64,000 nt of DNA from assembly GCA_963556495.2 (NCBI GenBank), contig OY747721.1, positions 7,693,649-7,757,648 of the forward strand, read 5' to 3'. Each line of letters starts with the position of its first letter. The stretch's first letter is position 1. The notes beneath the pieces were generated by a model. That model made no database searches. It saw nothing but the letters and a program-made list of their open reading frames with translations, and was not told the origin of the DNA. Position numbers and translations under genes: made by a program. Origin of the DNA: Valencia hispanica (taxonomy: Eukaryota; Chordata; Actinopteri; Cyprinodontiformes; Valenciidae). Shown in pieces: positions 10,941 to 22,134 of this stretch.

Positions 10941-12313
10941 TCTCATTTATAAAACTTTGCGTAGAACCATTACTAAAACCGTACTTAAGCTCAGCAACTT
11001 TGTTTTACGTACGCCTAGTAAGTTTCCGATCTATCAAACTTGGAGTACGCACAGCTGCACGCACTTTCCGCTTTATAAATCCCACTCTCCCTAGAAATGT
11101 GCGCAGGTGTTTTTGGCTCATATCCCGCCTCCTACACACCCACTTTCTCCCCTAAAAGGTCCATGCAAAGTGTCTAGTGAATATTCTGCATCGATTTTAG
11201 CCAGCTAATATGGGGCGTTTCACGGGTAACCATGGCAACCGAGAGGCAGAGAATGTAATCCCACAGAGACAGCTGCAGGCTGGTAGAGGCACGGAAAACT
11301 GTTTTATTTCAATCAATCACTCAATCAGCGCTTCACTCAGCCGAATGCAGCCAAAGTGCTTCACATTAAAAGCGCAAAAATACAGTTGAAAAAATAAAAT
11401 GTGTGACGAGAGAGTAAAAAGATTAAAAAAATTAATATTAAAAGCAGCACAAGCAATAAAAAAGATAAGAACAACAAAGTTTCAATTAGGCCTATATGAT
11501 TACTTCTTGTAGTAAGAATAAGACTGGAATTTATTAAACCAAATAAAACTAGATATTTAAAGCCTGACAGAGAAGGTGTGTTTTAAGTCTACTTTAAAAA
11601 AGTATCCCTGCAAAATATTGATTTGGGGTCACAAACAAACGGAAGAGCCGCAAGTGACGCAGCGTTGATGCAGCAGCGTTCCTGATATAAAAAAGAAGAA
11701 TGGGGGACGGGGTGCACGGTTCCAGCGGGTCAGTAGATCTAACACCAGGACCAGTTCAGCACATAGATCTAATAGGACTGCTTTAATGAATCTACACCGG
11801 GTCCCCCATCCAGATGCTTCCAGTGGCGTGATCTACAATGAGCTCAAGCATCCATTGTGCATCATTATGCATGGGATGCTGCAGTATTCCTACTTCACAC
11901 AATTAATTCACCAATAAGTGCAACTTCTATATAATCTGAAGACATAAATACATATGAACATACTGTGATATAATTCTTATGTGCAACATATTTTCATTCA
12001 GATTCTCATTTTTATTCTCAGTTCAGAGATGGGATGGGGGGGGGGGGGGGGGGTGACTGCTGGTTGTGTGTCTGAGTGCGCAACAGTCTACAAGTTTGAA
12101 ATTGTGGCTTAAATTCACATTTTTGCCATCACTCCTGCTGCGCTGTCAGTGTCCTCTGTGTCCACAAAGTGCATAAGCAAGGTCCTTAGTGTGCTTTAAG
12201 TTGCGCACATTTTTCTGTCGCGTTTTTTTCTATAAATCCCAAACTAGGCGTAGAAAGTTGCTTACGTAGTTTTCCGACCCCGTTTTGTGCGTAAGCAAGC
12301 TTTATAAATGAGA
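10941..12313. mobile_element. TIR element nested inside hAT copy A
   Basis: The segment begins TCTCATTTATAAAACTTTGCGTA and ends with the inverted form, TACG...GCTTTATAAATGAGA; the inner parts share ACGCCTAGT and related short blocks over about 90 bp. In hAT copy B the corresponding spot has only a homopolymer tract, which shows that this 1.37 kb is an insertion. No ORF with recognisable transposase motifs. A clear target duplication is not visible, so I do not assign a superfamily. Confidence 0.65.
12036..12053. repeat. Poly-G tract
   Basis: Eighteen consecutive G residues inside the nested TIR element. Confidence 0.9.
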
Positions 12314-12824
12314 CCCCTGCACACTTGTGTGTGAGGGCAATTTTTTGTGATGCATAATAACATTTCATAAATGTTTCTAGCCTTATCCTACGATCTGTGT
12401 AATGTTTTGTACTTTTGGATTTAATATGCACCTGAAAGCATAACATGTGTGACGCACAGCGTGTCAGAACTCCCTAAAGCGGAGCCACAGGTGAAAATAA
12501 AATGAAAAAGCAACCGCCCTGAGCAGGCGAAGTGCAGGCGACTTTGAGCGGTGGACCAGGCCACAGCGGAGGCAGAGATGGGGACTCGAGTTTGAGAGTC
12601 AGACTCGAGTGCGGCTTAAGTCGCACACACAGTGACTTCAGACTTGACTTGAGACTCGTCCTCGAAAGACTTCAGACTCGAGCTGCGGGACTCGTAAACA
12701 ATGTTTACTTTTAGGAAACAACTGATGAGCTCGCTCTTATTCCCATCCCTCCGTTAACTATAACCTGCCCACGTCAGTGTTTCCCACACATAGACGAATC
12801 TGTGGCAGTGCCCCACAGATTCCA

Positions 12825-12830
12825 TTCAAT

Positions 12831-12923
<93 letters not shown>
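12825..12923. repeat. (CAAT)n followed by (CT)n compound microsatellite
   Basis: About ten CAAT units run directly into about 26 CT units. It lies within hAT copy A. Confidence 0.9.
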
Positions 12924-12927
<4 letters not shown>

Positions 12928-13630
12928 CAGATTAAAAAGTGCTATAAAATATTTGATATTCTAAATACAATAGTTTCAGTGTGTTGATGTTACTGTAGGT
13001 CCCGACCCTTAGCAAACAACCGATTGCGCCTTCTTTAGAAAGTCAACTATATTCGCAAGTTTGCGGTAAAATATAGGGTGTTAAAATTAATGTAATACAG
13101 TCTGTGTAACCAATTATTAACTTTTTTTTTACTTATTAACCTTTAGGAATTTGGATATCCCTTTAGGAATCCCCTAAAGGTCTGTACTGTACTGTGTATT
13201 CATGCTACAAGGAAAAATACAGATATTAACTTAATAGTAAAGCATTCTTGGTGTTTTGGTCACTATCCAACTGGAGAATTGGGACCGCCAAGCCGTGGAT
13301 GCATGCACAAATAAAGTCACTCGCCGAGTAGAGAAGAACGGGAAGAGGAAATTTATACATGGGGGCCGAAGCCTTCTCTGTGCGTAAAAGTGCCGAACCA
13401 GGAGCTACGCTGCGCTCCTCTCCTGGATAAGTTGCTGTGGGACGTGCTCTGCCTTCACCACAGACAGAGCCGTCTTTGACACATAGGCGCGGCCGTAGTT
13501 TGGCCTCAAGGTACAGCTCGTTATGCACACGTGCAGGGTACAGCCCTAAATGTAGCTATCAATTGGTCTGGGATTAATTTGTAAATCAGAACAAAAAATG
13601 GTTGCAACTCCTCCTCCTCGCCCAGTACTT

Positions 13631-14335
13631 CTAGGAGTGTGAAAATTTAATTTGGAGGACTATTAAATTCGGCCATATTCCTAGAAAGAAGAGCTGCTCC
13701 ATCCAAAATGGATGGATGCCGTCTCTCCGGATCAGACCAGGTTTTCCCCAAAATGTTCGCCAGTTATCAATGTAGCCCACATTGTTTGCAGGACACCATC
13801 TAGAAAACCATTGTTGGAATGACAGCATGTGGCTAAACATGTCGTCACTGGTCCGATCGGGCAGGGGACCAGAAAAGATGACAGAGTCTGACATTGTTTT
13901 GGCAAACTTACACACCAAAGCAAAACTCATTTTAGTGACCTCCGATTGGCGTAACCGGGTGTCATTACCGCCAGGGTGAATAACAATCTTACTGTATTTA
14001 CGCTTATCTTTAGCCAGCAGTTTCAGGTAGGATTTGATGTCGCATGCTCTGGCCCCTGGCAAGCATTTGACTATGGTCAATGGTGTCTCTAATGCCACGT
14101 TTCTGACTATGGAGCTGCCAAATACCAGGGTCGACTTCTCAGCAGGTGTGTCGCTGAGCGGGGAATATCTGTTAGAAATGCAGACCGGTTGGTGGTGGCC
14201 CGTGGGCTGGGTTCTAGAACTATGCTTCCCATGTACCGTCACCCAGCCGGCCTGAGGTCCCGGCTGTGCGGGGTCTACCGGAGGACGACTAGGGGGTTCT
14301 GTCCTTGTTGGCTCCGCTATCTGCTGGTTTTTCAA
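13631..14335 (-). CDS. LINE ORF1 protein with SGNH-hydrolase (esterase) domain
   Basis: A 234-codon open frame. After a Pro/Gln-rich N-terminus with '[12 protein letters not shown]' and '[10 protein letters not shown]', a hydrolase-like domain starts near residue 70. The catalytic blocks are visible: '[11 protein letters not shown]' (block I, nucleophile Ser), '[11 protein letters not shown]' (block III, with GGND where GTND or GxND is usual), and '[12 protein letters not shown]' (block V, Asp and His), plus '[12 protein letters not shown]'. Such esterase domains occur in ORF1 of CR1/L2/Rex-type LINEs, where they are thought to help lipid or nucleoprotein handling. The domain has no stop and all four block residues, so it may encode a folded protein. 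It is not followed by its own ORF2: the endonuclease block lies upstream, not downstream (see findings). Confidence 0.8.
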   Translation of the reverse strand: MKNQQIAEPTRTEPPSRPPVDPAQPGPQAGWVTVHGKHSSRTQPTGHHQPVCISNRYSPLSDTPAEKSTLVFGSSIVRNVALETPLTIVKCLPGARACDIKSYLKLLAKDKRKYSKIVIHPGGNDTRLRQSEVTKMSFALVCKFAKTMSDSVIFSGPLPDRTSDDMFSHMLSFQQWFSRWCPANNVGYIDNWRTFWGKPGLIRRDGIHPFWMEQLFFLGIWPNLIVLQIKFSHS

Positions 14336-14530
14336 CGGCGCGGAGGATGGCCTCTTATTCCGATACCCTCGCCTCCAAAGCTACAAAAATATTACATTTA
14401 TTACAGTTACCATTATCTCTAAAGGAGGCAGGGAAATAACTAGACATCTGACACAGAGAGCAAGAGAGAAGAGTTAAAAGATAGGAGAGAGAAGAGTAGC
14501 CATAGCCGCAATGAAGCTAATCTAACTAAA

Positions 14531-15130
14531 CTACTGAGACCTTATTGATAATCCAATATCAATTACCGAGATGTCAGATATAGTTAAACCTTTGCTGATA
14601 ATTAAGTCCAGTGAGTGTCCTCTGTTGTGTGTTGGTTGTTTGACATGGTGGGTCAGGCTGAAGTTGTTAAGAGTGTCACTTATTGTTTTTGCTAGTCTGT
14701 CCTGGGGATTGTCAGTATGAATGTTAAAGTCCCCCACAATGATTAATTGGTCATAATCGACACATATTACGGAAAGAAGTTCGCTGAAATCCTTAAAGAA
14801 GTTAGAGTTAAGTTTTTTGTTTTTTTCTAACTTTAGAAATAGAGCTTTTTTAGGCTCATTTATCTGGGTGGCTAGGTATTCAAAAGAGTCAAATATACCC
14901 ATGGATACCTTTTTAAGTTAATTAAACCTCGTCTGTGTTTCCTGCTCTCGCTTAAAAAGTTTTAATTTGGAGGATTAGATTCTATCAATACAGATGTTTC
15001 ATTATTTACATCTAGCCAAGTTTCTGATAAAAAAGGGCATGTATTTTATGTTCAGTCATAAAATATTGTCATTGATTAGTAGTGACTTTCCTGATAAAGA
15101 CCTAATATTTATAAAGCTAACTTAAGTGAT
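14531..15130 (-). pseudogene. LINE endonuclease domain
   Basis: On the minus strand, 15130-14930 shows a decayed N-terminal endonuclease part ending in 'LSETWLDVNNETSVLI', and 14902-14531 an open frame with 'LIIVGDFNIHTDNPQDRLA' (catalytic Asp-x-Asn) and 'PTHNRGHSLDLIIS'. This is the apurinic-like endonuclease of a CR1/Rex1-type ORF2. Stops interrupt the first part, so the domain is dead as a whole. It sits 5' of the esterase ORF1 on the same strand, the reverse of the usual order. Confidence 0.75.
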
Positions 15131-15415
15131 TTAATAATTGGTAGCTGAACTTTCTGACAGGTGATCAACTTGAGATTTGTTTTATTATACGTGAGTTTGG
15201 CTTAAATTTTTTGTTTTCTCTTGCTAGTAATGACTTGAATCATTTTTTCGGGGTAGCCGGACAACTTCTGGAAGATGGTGGTAGTGGGATTACTGTCCGG
15301 TTCCCTTGCACATCAGATGTCCATTATTACCAGTTCGGGCATCGGCAGAGTACATACAGTGTTAGTCCCACAGGCCTGATGTAGTCCAAGTTTCAGTGTT
15401 AGTTGTGACCCAATT

Positions 15416-15622
15416 CTAATTTGTGCCTAAGACCCTCTTCTTCTTGTTGAGGATCTCCTTGAACTCCTTGGTGATCCAGGGTTTATTGTTAGGGAAGATT
15501 GTGACTGTTTTGGACGTGATGATGTTTTCCACACAGAAGGAGATGTATGATGAAATAGTATCCATTTGCTCATTAATGTCATCAGAGGGGACTAGGAGGT
15601 TATCCCAAATTAGGACTGCCAC
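15416..15622 (-). pseudogene. LINE ORF2 linker fragment
   Basis: 68 codons with 'TISSYISFCVENII' and 'FPNNKPWITKEFKEILNKKKR', the conserved segment between the endonuclease and reverse transcriptase of Rex1/CR1-type LINEs. No RT follows it. Confidence 0.65.
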
Positions 15623-15639
15623 AAAGATGCAAACAAATT

Positions 15640-17400
15640 AATGGAACCATGCAAATTATGTTAAATAGGTCATATGTATGAAATTGAATTGAATGACTGC
15701 TATAATTAAATGATTTTTCTCAATTTAACAAATACACGTTAATGCACTTTTAGAATCATCCTTTTATTAGGATTATCATCTTTGATGCACCTACAGGCAC
15801 AATGAAAGTGGAGCAGGAATGATTTAGCATATTTTCCACCCAAGGGATATTTACACCTTGCAGTCATTGGTTCCTTTGTACAGGAACAAGCTGCAAAAAC
15901 AAATCTAATGCCAGCTGTTGTAAAGCTGAGACTTGACCAGGTTAGGTCATGCAACAAGATATTGGTACAGACTCAACAGGACTTCTTCTTCATTAGATTA
16001 GCTCAGAATAACAAGAGTTGAAGATGTTTGCAAAACGTCAAACCAGCTGAAATCCTGACAAAAGCACAGTTTGATTGCAACCACACTGACACATCTTTAG
16101 CAAATGCTTATTAAATCCACCATGTATAAACAAGGTCAACTGCATTAAAAAGTCCAGTATTATTCAATTTCTGAGACAAATATTACAGCTAATCAATATG
16201 AATCGGTCCTAAAATGCACAGGGAAGTTAGTAAATCTCATTCTAATTAATTTCTATTTACAACTAAACATTTCTTTATAAGATCTGTCTTTACAGTCAGT
16301 GTGTGCGTGCAAAGTCAAAACAGAGAGATAAAGATGTGGGTTACTGTCATTAAAGCAACACTCGGAATTCATGCATGGTTGCAAATCACACTGGTATTCT
16401 AAGGGTTTGTTTACACTTGGGTTTTGTTCTTCAGGTTAACACAGTTTCACTTAAAGGAAACACTATGCTACCTTCTTCAAATATGTTCAGCCCTAAGTTA
16501 AAGGAACAAAAGTTCAGGTGAATTAGGTGTGGTCATCTCTTACCTGTAGATTTCTAAACCCCTTTAAAACATAAGCTTATTTTGAATTTTGAATTACCAC
16601 AAATGTTTTTGGTAAAATATTGTAAAAAATGTCATTTTTACCAAATGTTTTTCCCTAAATGGCATGAGTCTGACTGGATCAGATTAGATAAAATATAGTC
16701 TATTTAAAGACTGAATGAGCCTTTCATGAATCAACAATAAAACAAATACATCTAAAACAAAAGAAACTAAATAAAAAAACAACAATGACCTGGTTGTGTA
16801 GGTATATTTAGTCTAAAACAACTACTCAATTCAACCACCTTTTGATCGATTATTGCATTCAGTCCTCTTGGATTCAAACCTGCCATCAATCACAGTTAAT
16901 CTGATTAAATTGAAATAAAGTGAAGATGTCCTAATTTAATTTTCTTGAGATCAAAGGTGTACACACTTCCTTCAAATTGTCAGTTTCTTTCACTAAACTG
17001 AAAAACAATAGAATATGTAAAAAATAAAAACATTTAAAAAAAAGGGAAAAAAGTAAAACAGCTACAATGAGTTGGATGCTGTGGGATGCTAAAAGACTCC
17101 TACAAAGTGTTATTTCTGTTTTTCAGATTATTTGCCCAAACAGATTTAGGTGTACACATTAAAAGTGTGACTAGATGGGAAAAAAATTAAACTACAAAAC
17201 AAACACCAGGTATTTTAACAGGGACGGGGACACTTTTTTTTAGAACACCTGTATATAAAGGCCATTCCTACAAATCAAAACTTTTCAGGCAGCTGCACCC
17301 ACCCAAAATACTGCAGCTCTAGTCATTACCAACACATTAGCTTGATTTGCAGGCCTTAAAAATCTCTCCGCTGTGAAAAAAAAACAAGGAATAGGAGAGA
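15640..17400. other. Non-coding stretch
   Basis: AT-rich DNA with no supported gene. A segment near 16419-16500 (TTTGTTCTTC...CACCT/CCTTCTTCAAATATGTT) weakly resembles 2567-2652, so an old dispersed repeat is likely there. I see nothing else. Confidence 0.5.
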
Positions 17401-17408
17401 AGAAAATT

Positions 17409-17800
17409 CCATCCATCCATCCATTTTCTTCTGCTTATCCGGGGTCGGGTCGTGGGGGCAGCAGCCTAAGCAAAGAGACCAAGACTTCCCTCTCCCCAGC
17501 CACTTGTTCCAGCTCCTCGGGAGGAACCCCAAGGCGCTCCCAGGCCAGCCGAGAAACATAGTCTCTCCAGCGTGTCCTGGGCCTTCCCCTGGGCCTCCTC
17601 CCGGTAAGACGTGCCTGAAACACCTCACCAGGGAGGCGTCCAGGAGGCATCCTGACCAGATGCCCGAGCCACCTCAACTGACTCCTCTCGATGTGGAGAA
17701 GCAGCGGCTCTACTCTGAGCCCCCTCCGGATGACTGAGCTTCTCACCCTATCTCTAAGGAAGAGCCCAGACACTCTGCGGAGGAAACTCATTTCAGATGT
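17409..17800 (-). mobile_element. Rex3/RTE-type LINE 3' end
   Basis: On the minus strand, an open frame carries the C-terminal block 'RDRVRSSVIRRGLRVEPLLL', 'RSQLRWLGHLVRMPPGRLPG', 'GRRPRGRPRTRWRDYVSRLA' and 'LGVPPEELEQVAGERE', then a stop and a terminal run of ATGG repeats (17409-17424 as CCAT). This is the characteristic end of Rex3/RTE elements in fish. Everything 5' of this block is missing. It abuts a Gypsy fragment with the same orientation. Confidence 0.9.
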
Positions 17801-17804
17801 GTGA

Positions 17805-19080
17805 ATTATGGGCGTATTCAAACCAGGTAAGATGCTGACTCCAGTCAAAGGGGTTTGTGGATGTGACACAATGGAGGGCTGCTTCAAGTTCTTGATGCAG
17901 TCTTTCAGTAATACTGTTAGATTGTGGGTGATACCCAGAAGTGAGACTAACCTTAACACAGAGAGCAGAACAGTAGTGTTTAGAGACTTGAGAAATGAAC
18001 TAAGGACCACGGTCGGACAGGATGTCTTGTGGGATTCCATGCAGGCGGAAGACTTGTTTGAGAAAGAGCTGAGAAGTTTGAAGAGCTGTGGGGAGTCTTT
18101 TTAATTGAACTAGGTGGCAGGATTTGGAAAAGTGGTCAATAGTGAATATGGTGGTCATACCGGTGGAAGTCCAGTGATGAAGTCTATGGGCATGTGGGAC
18201 CAAGGACGTGTAGGTATGGAGAGAGCCTGTAGCAGTCCGCCTGGGGGTTGAGCACTATTCTTGCATTGGGTGCACATCGGACAGGCGAAAATGTAATCTT
18301 TGATGTCCTTATGATTGGATGGCCACCAGAATATTCAACACATGTGAGCAATGGTTCAACTGATGCCAGGATGATAGCATAACTTGGAGGTATGGAACCA
18401 TATGATGAGACGGGATCTAGCACAGGATGGAACATAAGCATTGTTAGGTGGTCAAGTACCTGGATTGGGTTCAGACTGTTGAGCTCTGGATATGATGTCC
18501 TCGTTCTCCCAGGTCAGAGCGCCTACGGTGCATCTAGGTGGAAGGATGGGCTCAGGAATGGATTCTTCTTCGTTGGGGGCATAAACTGAGATAGCTAAGT
18601 TGAAACTGGTGAAAAACAGAGACCATTGTGACTGTCGAGGATTGAGTCTTTTTGCTGTTTGTAGATAAGCAAGATTTTTATGATCGGTCCAAACCAGCAC
18701 CGGGTGAACTGCGCCTTTTAATCAATGGCGTCATTCCTCCAGTGCAAGTTTGATGGCCAGGAGTTCCCGGTCTCCAACATCGTATCTGCTTTTTGTGGGA
18801 AAGGATGGCACAGGAATGAAGTTTATTGCCTGATTCTGATCTTTGGGAAAGAACGGCTCCAACTCCAGTGTTGGAGGCGCCTATTTTGAGGATGAATTGA
18901 TGTTCCGGATGAGATCTTTCAGGAACGGACAGAATAGCAGACTGGAGGCAGAATGAATGACACTGTGAGGACCATGAGTCGATGCGAGATTCAGACCAGT
19001 TTATGTGGGGATTGTAACCTAGAATGAGGTGAATTGAAAACGAAGAAGGATATGGTTTCATGATGATTTCCGGAAACAAC
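17805..19080 (-). mobile_element. Ty3/Gypsy pol fragment (RNase H to integrase)
   Basis: On the minus strand, in order: RNase H remnant near 18900-18680 with 'IGASNTGVGAVLSQRS'; 'VWTDHKNLAYLQTAKRLNPRQ.QW' near 18700-18630; the integrase zinc-binding zone near 18440-18190; the integrase core start '[18 protein letters not shown]' and '[12 protein letters not shown]' near 18170-18005 (first two catalytic aspartates); then a decayed remainder with 'SHPQTPLTG'. Several frame changes and stops break it. The family looks like a chromovirus-type Gypsy, distinct from the element at 20.8-30.2 kb. LTRs are not visible. Confidence 0.85.
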
Positions 19081-19489
19081 TAAATTATAGTGTTGAGTCT
19101 GTAGAGTGATATTTTGTAATGGTCGGCCATCTAATGCTGAGAACCAGAGTGATCAGGTTTGAGATTCCTCAATTCTCGGGTCTGATCTGTGTCCCGATCT
19201 GCGGTCCAACCGTTGTATGTTAAGTCCCGTCGAACTTAACGTTGGAGCGATCACCTCCAGAGGAAAGCAAAGGTTAGTCTTAAATTCTCTATTTTCCTAT
19301 TAATACTTTTCAATGTTGGCACTTCAGGCTAGATATGAGACAGGGATGTTTTGGAAATGTTCAATATAGCAGTTTTATATAAAGGGTACTGCTTACCGTG
19401 TTTATTTCGCTGGCCAGCTACTCCTGTCCCACTGCCAACCGTCAGATGTCTTTTAAATACTTACTTTCTGCCACCGAAACCGGGCGGAA

Positions 19490-20170
19490 ACACCAAATTG
19501 ATGAGAGGAGATTTTTAAGTGAAAGCCTGCGCCTCGCGCTGCTATGCTACCAGTCCCTGACCAGCCTGCTGTCTGCTAACTCCTCTCTCCCAGTTCGTTT
19601 GTCGTGTGGCAGAATATAAAAAAGAATTACACATTCACACAATATACATGTTGGGCATGCATGGGAAGAGATTCTCACCAAATCATCTTCAAAGAACTCT
19701 TCCTCATAACTGCCTTTTATTTCTTTACAAAGTTATTACAAAACATTCTGAGAGACAACCTCTCCTACAGGATCCAATCAGCTTAATAATATATATTCAT
19801 ATAGATGCAAAGTGTGCCTGCAGTCCGTCCCTAATAGGTTAAGCCCCTTTTAATATATTCCTCTTCGGTTGCTAAGCAGAAAGCCTTTCTTCTTTTGTCC
19901 CACGCTCCCACCAGACCATTTGTATGATCCAAACACCAGATGTTGTCCTGTTTTATCAGAGAATCGTGACCCATTCTCCTCTGACCCCTGGCTCATGTCC
20001 TGTTCTTAACAGTTTTTGTGCAGTTAATCATGACCGTTCACTTCTGACCCATGGGTCACATCCTGTGCTAACACTTTTCTGCATTTAGTCAATTACTTTA
20101 GCACACAACCATTTCACCTTTTGGCCTGTGTATTCATTCAATGCTTGTTTAAAAGTTTTTATTTACAATA
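19490..20170 (+). repeat. LTR-like repeat, copy 1
   Basis: About 680 bp match, in inverted orientation, 61720-62337. Shared landmarks are GAGGAGATTTTTAAGTGA, CGCGCTGCTATGCTACC, CTGCTGTCTGCTAACTCCTCTC, a TATA-like AGAATATAAAAAAGAATTACAC at 19610-19632, and GGCCTGTGTATTCATTCAATGCTT near the right end. The promoter-like TATA and position-independent copies suggest a solo LTR or similar terminal repeat. No protein is encoded by it. Confidence 0.6.
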
Positions 20171-20839
20171 GGACTTAAGGGCCTCAGTCAGGATATTGCA
20201 CTATGAAACCAGGGATGAATCGATTAAACATTGTTCGAAACCTGAATCCATAAAGGCGCTCAGACTGAGCAGACAGTAACAAAGGTTAATCTGTACTGGC
20301 AGGGATCTTTGGGGATTTATTTGGGGAGTTAAATTCTTATACTAAAGCAAATGAAAGATCTTACTTTGGTTTCTTATAATTTGGATAGAAATTGTAGAGA
20401 CAGATTGCTTATTCTCTAATAGGACAGCTAAATAGTTCTTTCTAATTTGCTTTACTATCAGAACAATAAAGTCTCACAACGTTAGGTTGTCACACCACTC
20501 CTTAATCTGTCACAGCAATTCAGGTGCCAAGACCATGTGTCTGTCTGCGTTGTGTTCTGGGTTGTTTTCAAGTAGACACAGGGGCACGGGCTGGTCTCAA
20601 TGCGGTTTATTCTCTGTTGTCACAAACAATTTGGCAGTGAGTGTTGCGTGGCATCAGGTTAGCATCTCAGTCAAATCCAGCATTGCTCTGACTTATACTC
20701 ATTAGTCATATTTAGCCTCTTTTCATTAGGAAAACGACATACAATTGTAATCAAAACAAATACAAAAAAATCACAGATATTCTCAATTGGAAAACACATT
20801 GTACATTTTCCCTCAGTCATACATTAATTCAAACATGCA

Positions 20840-21408
20840 TATAAAAACACAGAATTAACATCCCCTTTGTCATGCAATAATTCAAACATGCATATAAAAC
20901 ACTGAATTAACTTCCCCTTGGTCATGCATGTAAAACCATTGTGTAAACTACACATATATATTCATTCATTCATCTCAAACAAATTTGCACATAAAGAAAC
21001 CATACCTGCGGTCACAAACAATTTGGCAGTGAGTGAGCAACTACCGAACTGCAATTAACATATAAAAAACACAATATCGCGTCTCGTAGCTCATCAAAAC
21101 TACTGCAAGATTCACTCGTCCTCATTGGCATTCTTACACGGGGATAAGTCAACAAATAATTGATAACAGCAACTTATATATCCGTTTTATTACCCCAGAG
21201 ATCTGACGGGAACTCACCTCAGTCAAATCCAGCATTGCTCTGACTGAGATCATCCTCGCACTGCACAAGTCCCCGTCCGCTGACGTCACACGCACACACA
21301 CTGCTCTAACCCAACAGGCAGGCAGGATAAACCCAAAACAAAACTCCCAGTAATACAAAAAGGAATATTCTTGGTGGAATTCACAAGTATACAGTTAAAC
21401 CTGCTACA
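20840..21408 (-). repeat. 3' LTR of the Gypsy element
   Basis: Shares with 29586-30215 the blocks ACACAGAATTAAC, GGTCATGCATGTAAAACCATT, AAACCATACCTGCGGTCACA and ACTCCCAGTAATACAAAA, and the same end CTGCTACA (TGTAGCAG on the minus strand). A piece of it (GTCACAAACAATTTGGCAGTGAG with the following 40 bp) recurs outside at 20619-20700, so the outer boundary may lie nearer 20500 and the LTR seems to carry an internal duplication. It lacks about 55 bp present near 29785-29855 of the other LTR. Confidence 0.75.
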
Positions 21409-21412
21409 TTCA

Positions 21413-21434
21413 CCCCCCCCCCCCCCCCCCCCCC
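21413..21434 (-). promoter_or_regulatory. Poly-G polypurine tract next to the 3' LTR
   Basis: Twenty-two consecutive C on the plus strand, so G22 on the minus strand, lies 4 bp upstream of the 3' LTR start. That is the place of the polypurine primer for plus-strand DNA synthesis in LTR elements. Such a long uninterrupted G run is probably a slippage expansion of a shorter tract. Confidence 0.6.
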
Positions 21435-21765
21435 TGAATTCCACCAAAATAATGACACCCCTGAATTTTATAATAGCACCAAAGATGCATTAATGTAAAC
21501 ATACTCGTACCCGGACCAAATAACAAGATCTCATCCCAAAGTTCAGTAAAAACTATCCGTAAACGGATCAAGAGGAAGAAGAAGGTTGATCAGGCCCTCA
21601 TCCCCTCAGGAACATAAAGGTGTAGCCTACACCCCTAAATACCTGGTCCCCTGGTTGGGAAAACCTCACAGTACAGTTTCCCATTCGAGGATGAAAAAAA
21701 CCCCAGAAAGGTAGAACCTGTTTCCCAATTGAAAAGGAAAAAAACGTAACGGTGTGCACACTAGA

Positions 21766-22059
21766 TCAAGCTTTCTGAGGCAAAGAGAGGCCCCATATAA
21801 CAGGTCTCTGAACCATACTCTCAATAAGCCTATTGACGGACCTAACCACCCTCCCAGTCCTAGTTACAACCCTGCCTCGAACTCTGTTATTAACAGCAGC
21901 AGTCTGAGTCGCAACCGAGTCAGCAGGTGAGCAGGCTTGAGTGGGAGCTGAGTCAGTCAGACTTGTATCAACGTCAGTAGGTGCACTTGACTGAACAGTG
22001 CCTGGGTCAGACAGAGTCGCTTCAGGCGAACTGGCCACGTCTTCATGAGCGTGAGTCAC
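21766..22059 (-). pseudogene. Gypsy pol C-terminal tail
   Basis: 97 codons of Ser/Thr/Ala/Pro-rich low-complexity sequence ending in 'RVVTRTGRVVRSVNRLIESM', a basic tail often seen at the end of fish Gypsy polyproteins. It follows the GPY/F part of integrase after a stop at about 22062. Confidence 0.6.
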
Positions 22060-22134
22060 ATTCTCAAGCTATGGAATAGAAGCTTCTTCGGCTGCTGAAG
22101 CCTCAGCAGCTTGACCTGGGTCTGACTGAACCCA

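Larger units (their letters stand above)
10851..13548. mobile_element. hAT-type DNA transposon, copy A
   Basis: The left end is TAGGTCTGGGGCGGTAACC and the right end, read inward, is TAGGGCTGTACCCTGC. The flanking octamers ACTGTAGC (10843-10850) and AATGTAGC (13549-13556) match at 7 of 8 positions, as expected for a hAT target-site duplication. The sub-terminal segments (GGATTACCGCCATACCGCGG and the 13230-13540 block with GGCCGCGCCTATGTGTCAAAG on the other strand) are shared with copy B at 34.7-35.5 kb. No transposase ORF is visible, so it is non-autonomous. It contains a nested element (10941-12313), a (CAAT)/(CT) repeat and a block of CTCGAG/GACTTGAG-type motifs at 12580-12690. Confidence 0.8.

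Noticed and set aside
12532..12714. GC-rich open frame with GACTCGAG-type motifs.
   Set aside because: It lies within hAT copy A and the frame is a by-product of repeated CTCGAG/GACTTGAG motifs; no protein family.
19189..19270. A segment with GAACTTAACG and GAGCGATCACC that could suggest an RNA gene.
   Set aside because: No tRNA cloverleaf, rRNA core or snRNA pattern could be built; it is more likely the edge of an LTR-type repeat.
20819..21000. Short repeated units TTCAAACATGCATATAAA that could look like a CRISPR-type array.
   Set aside because: Only two to three diverged units are present, within an LTR, and the genome is eukaryotic.
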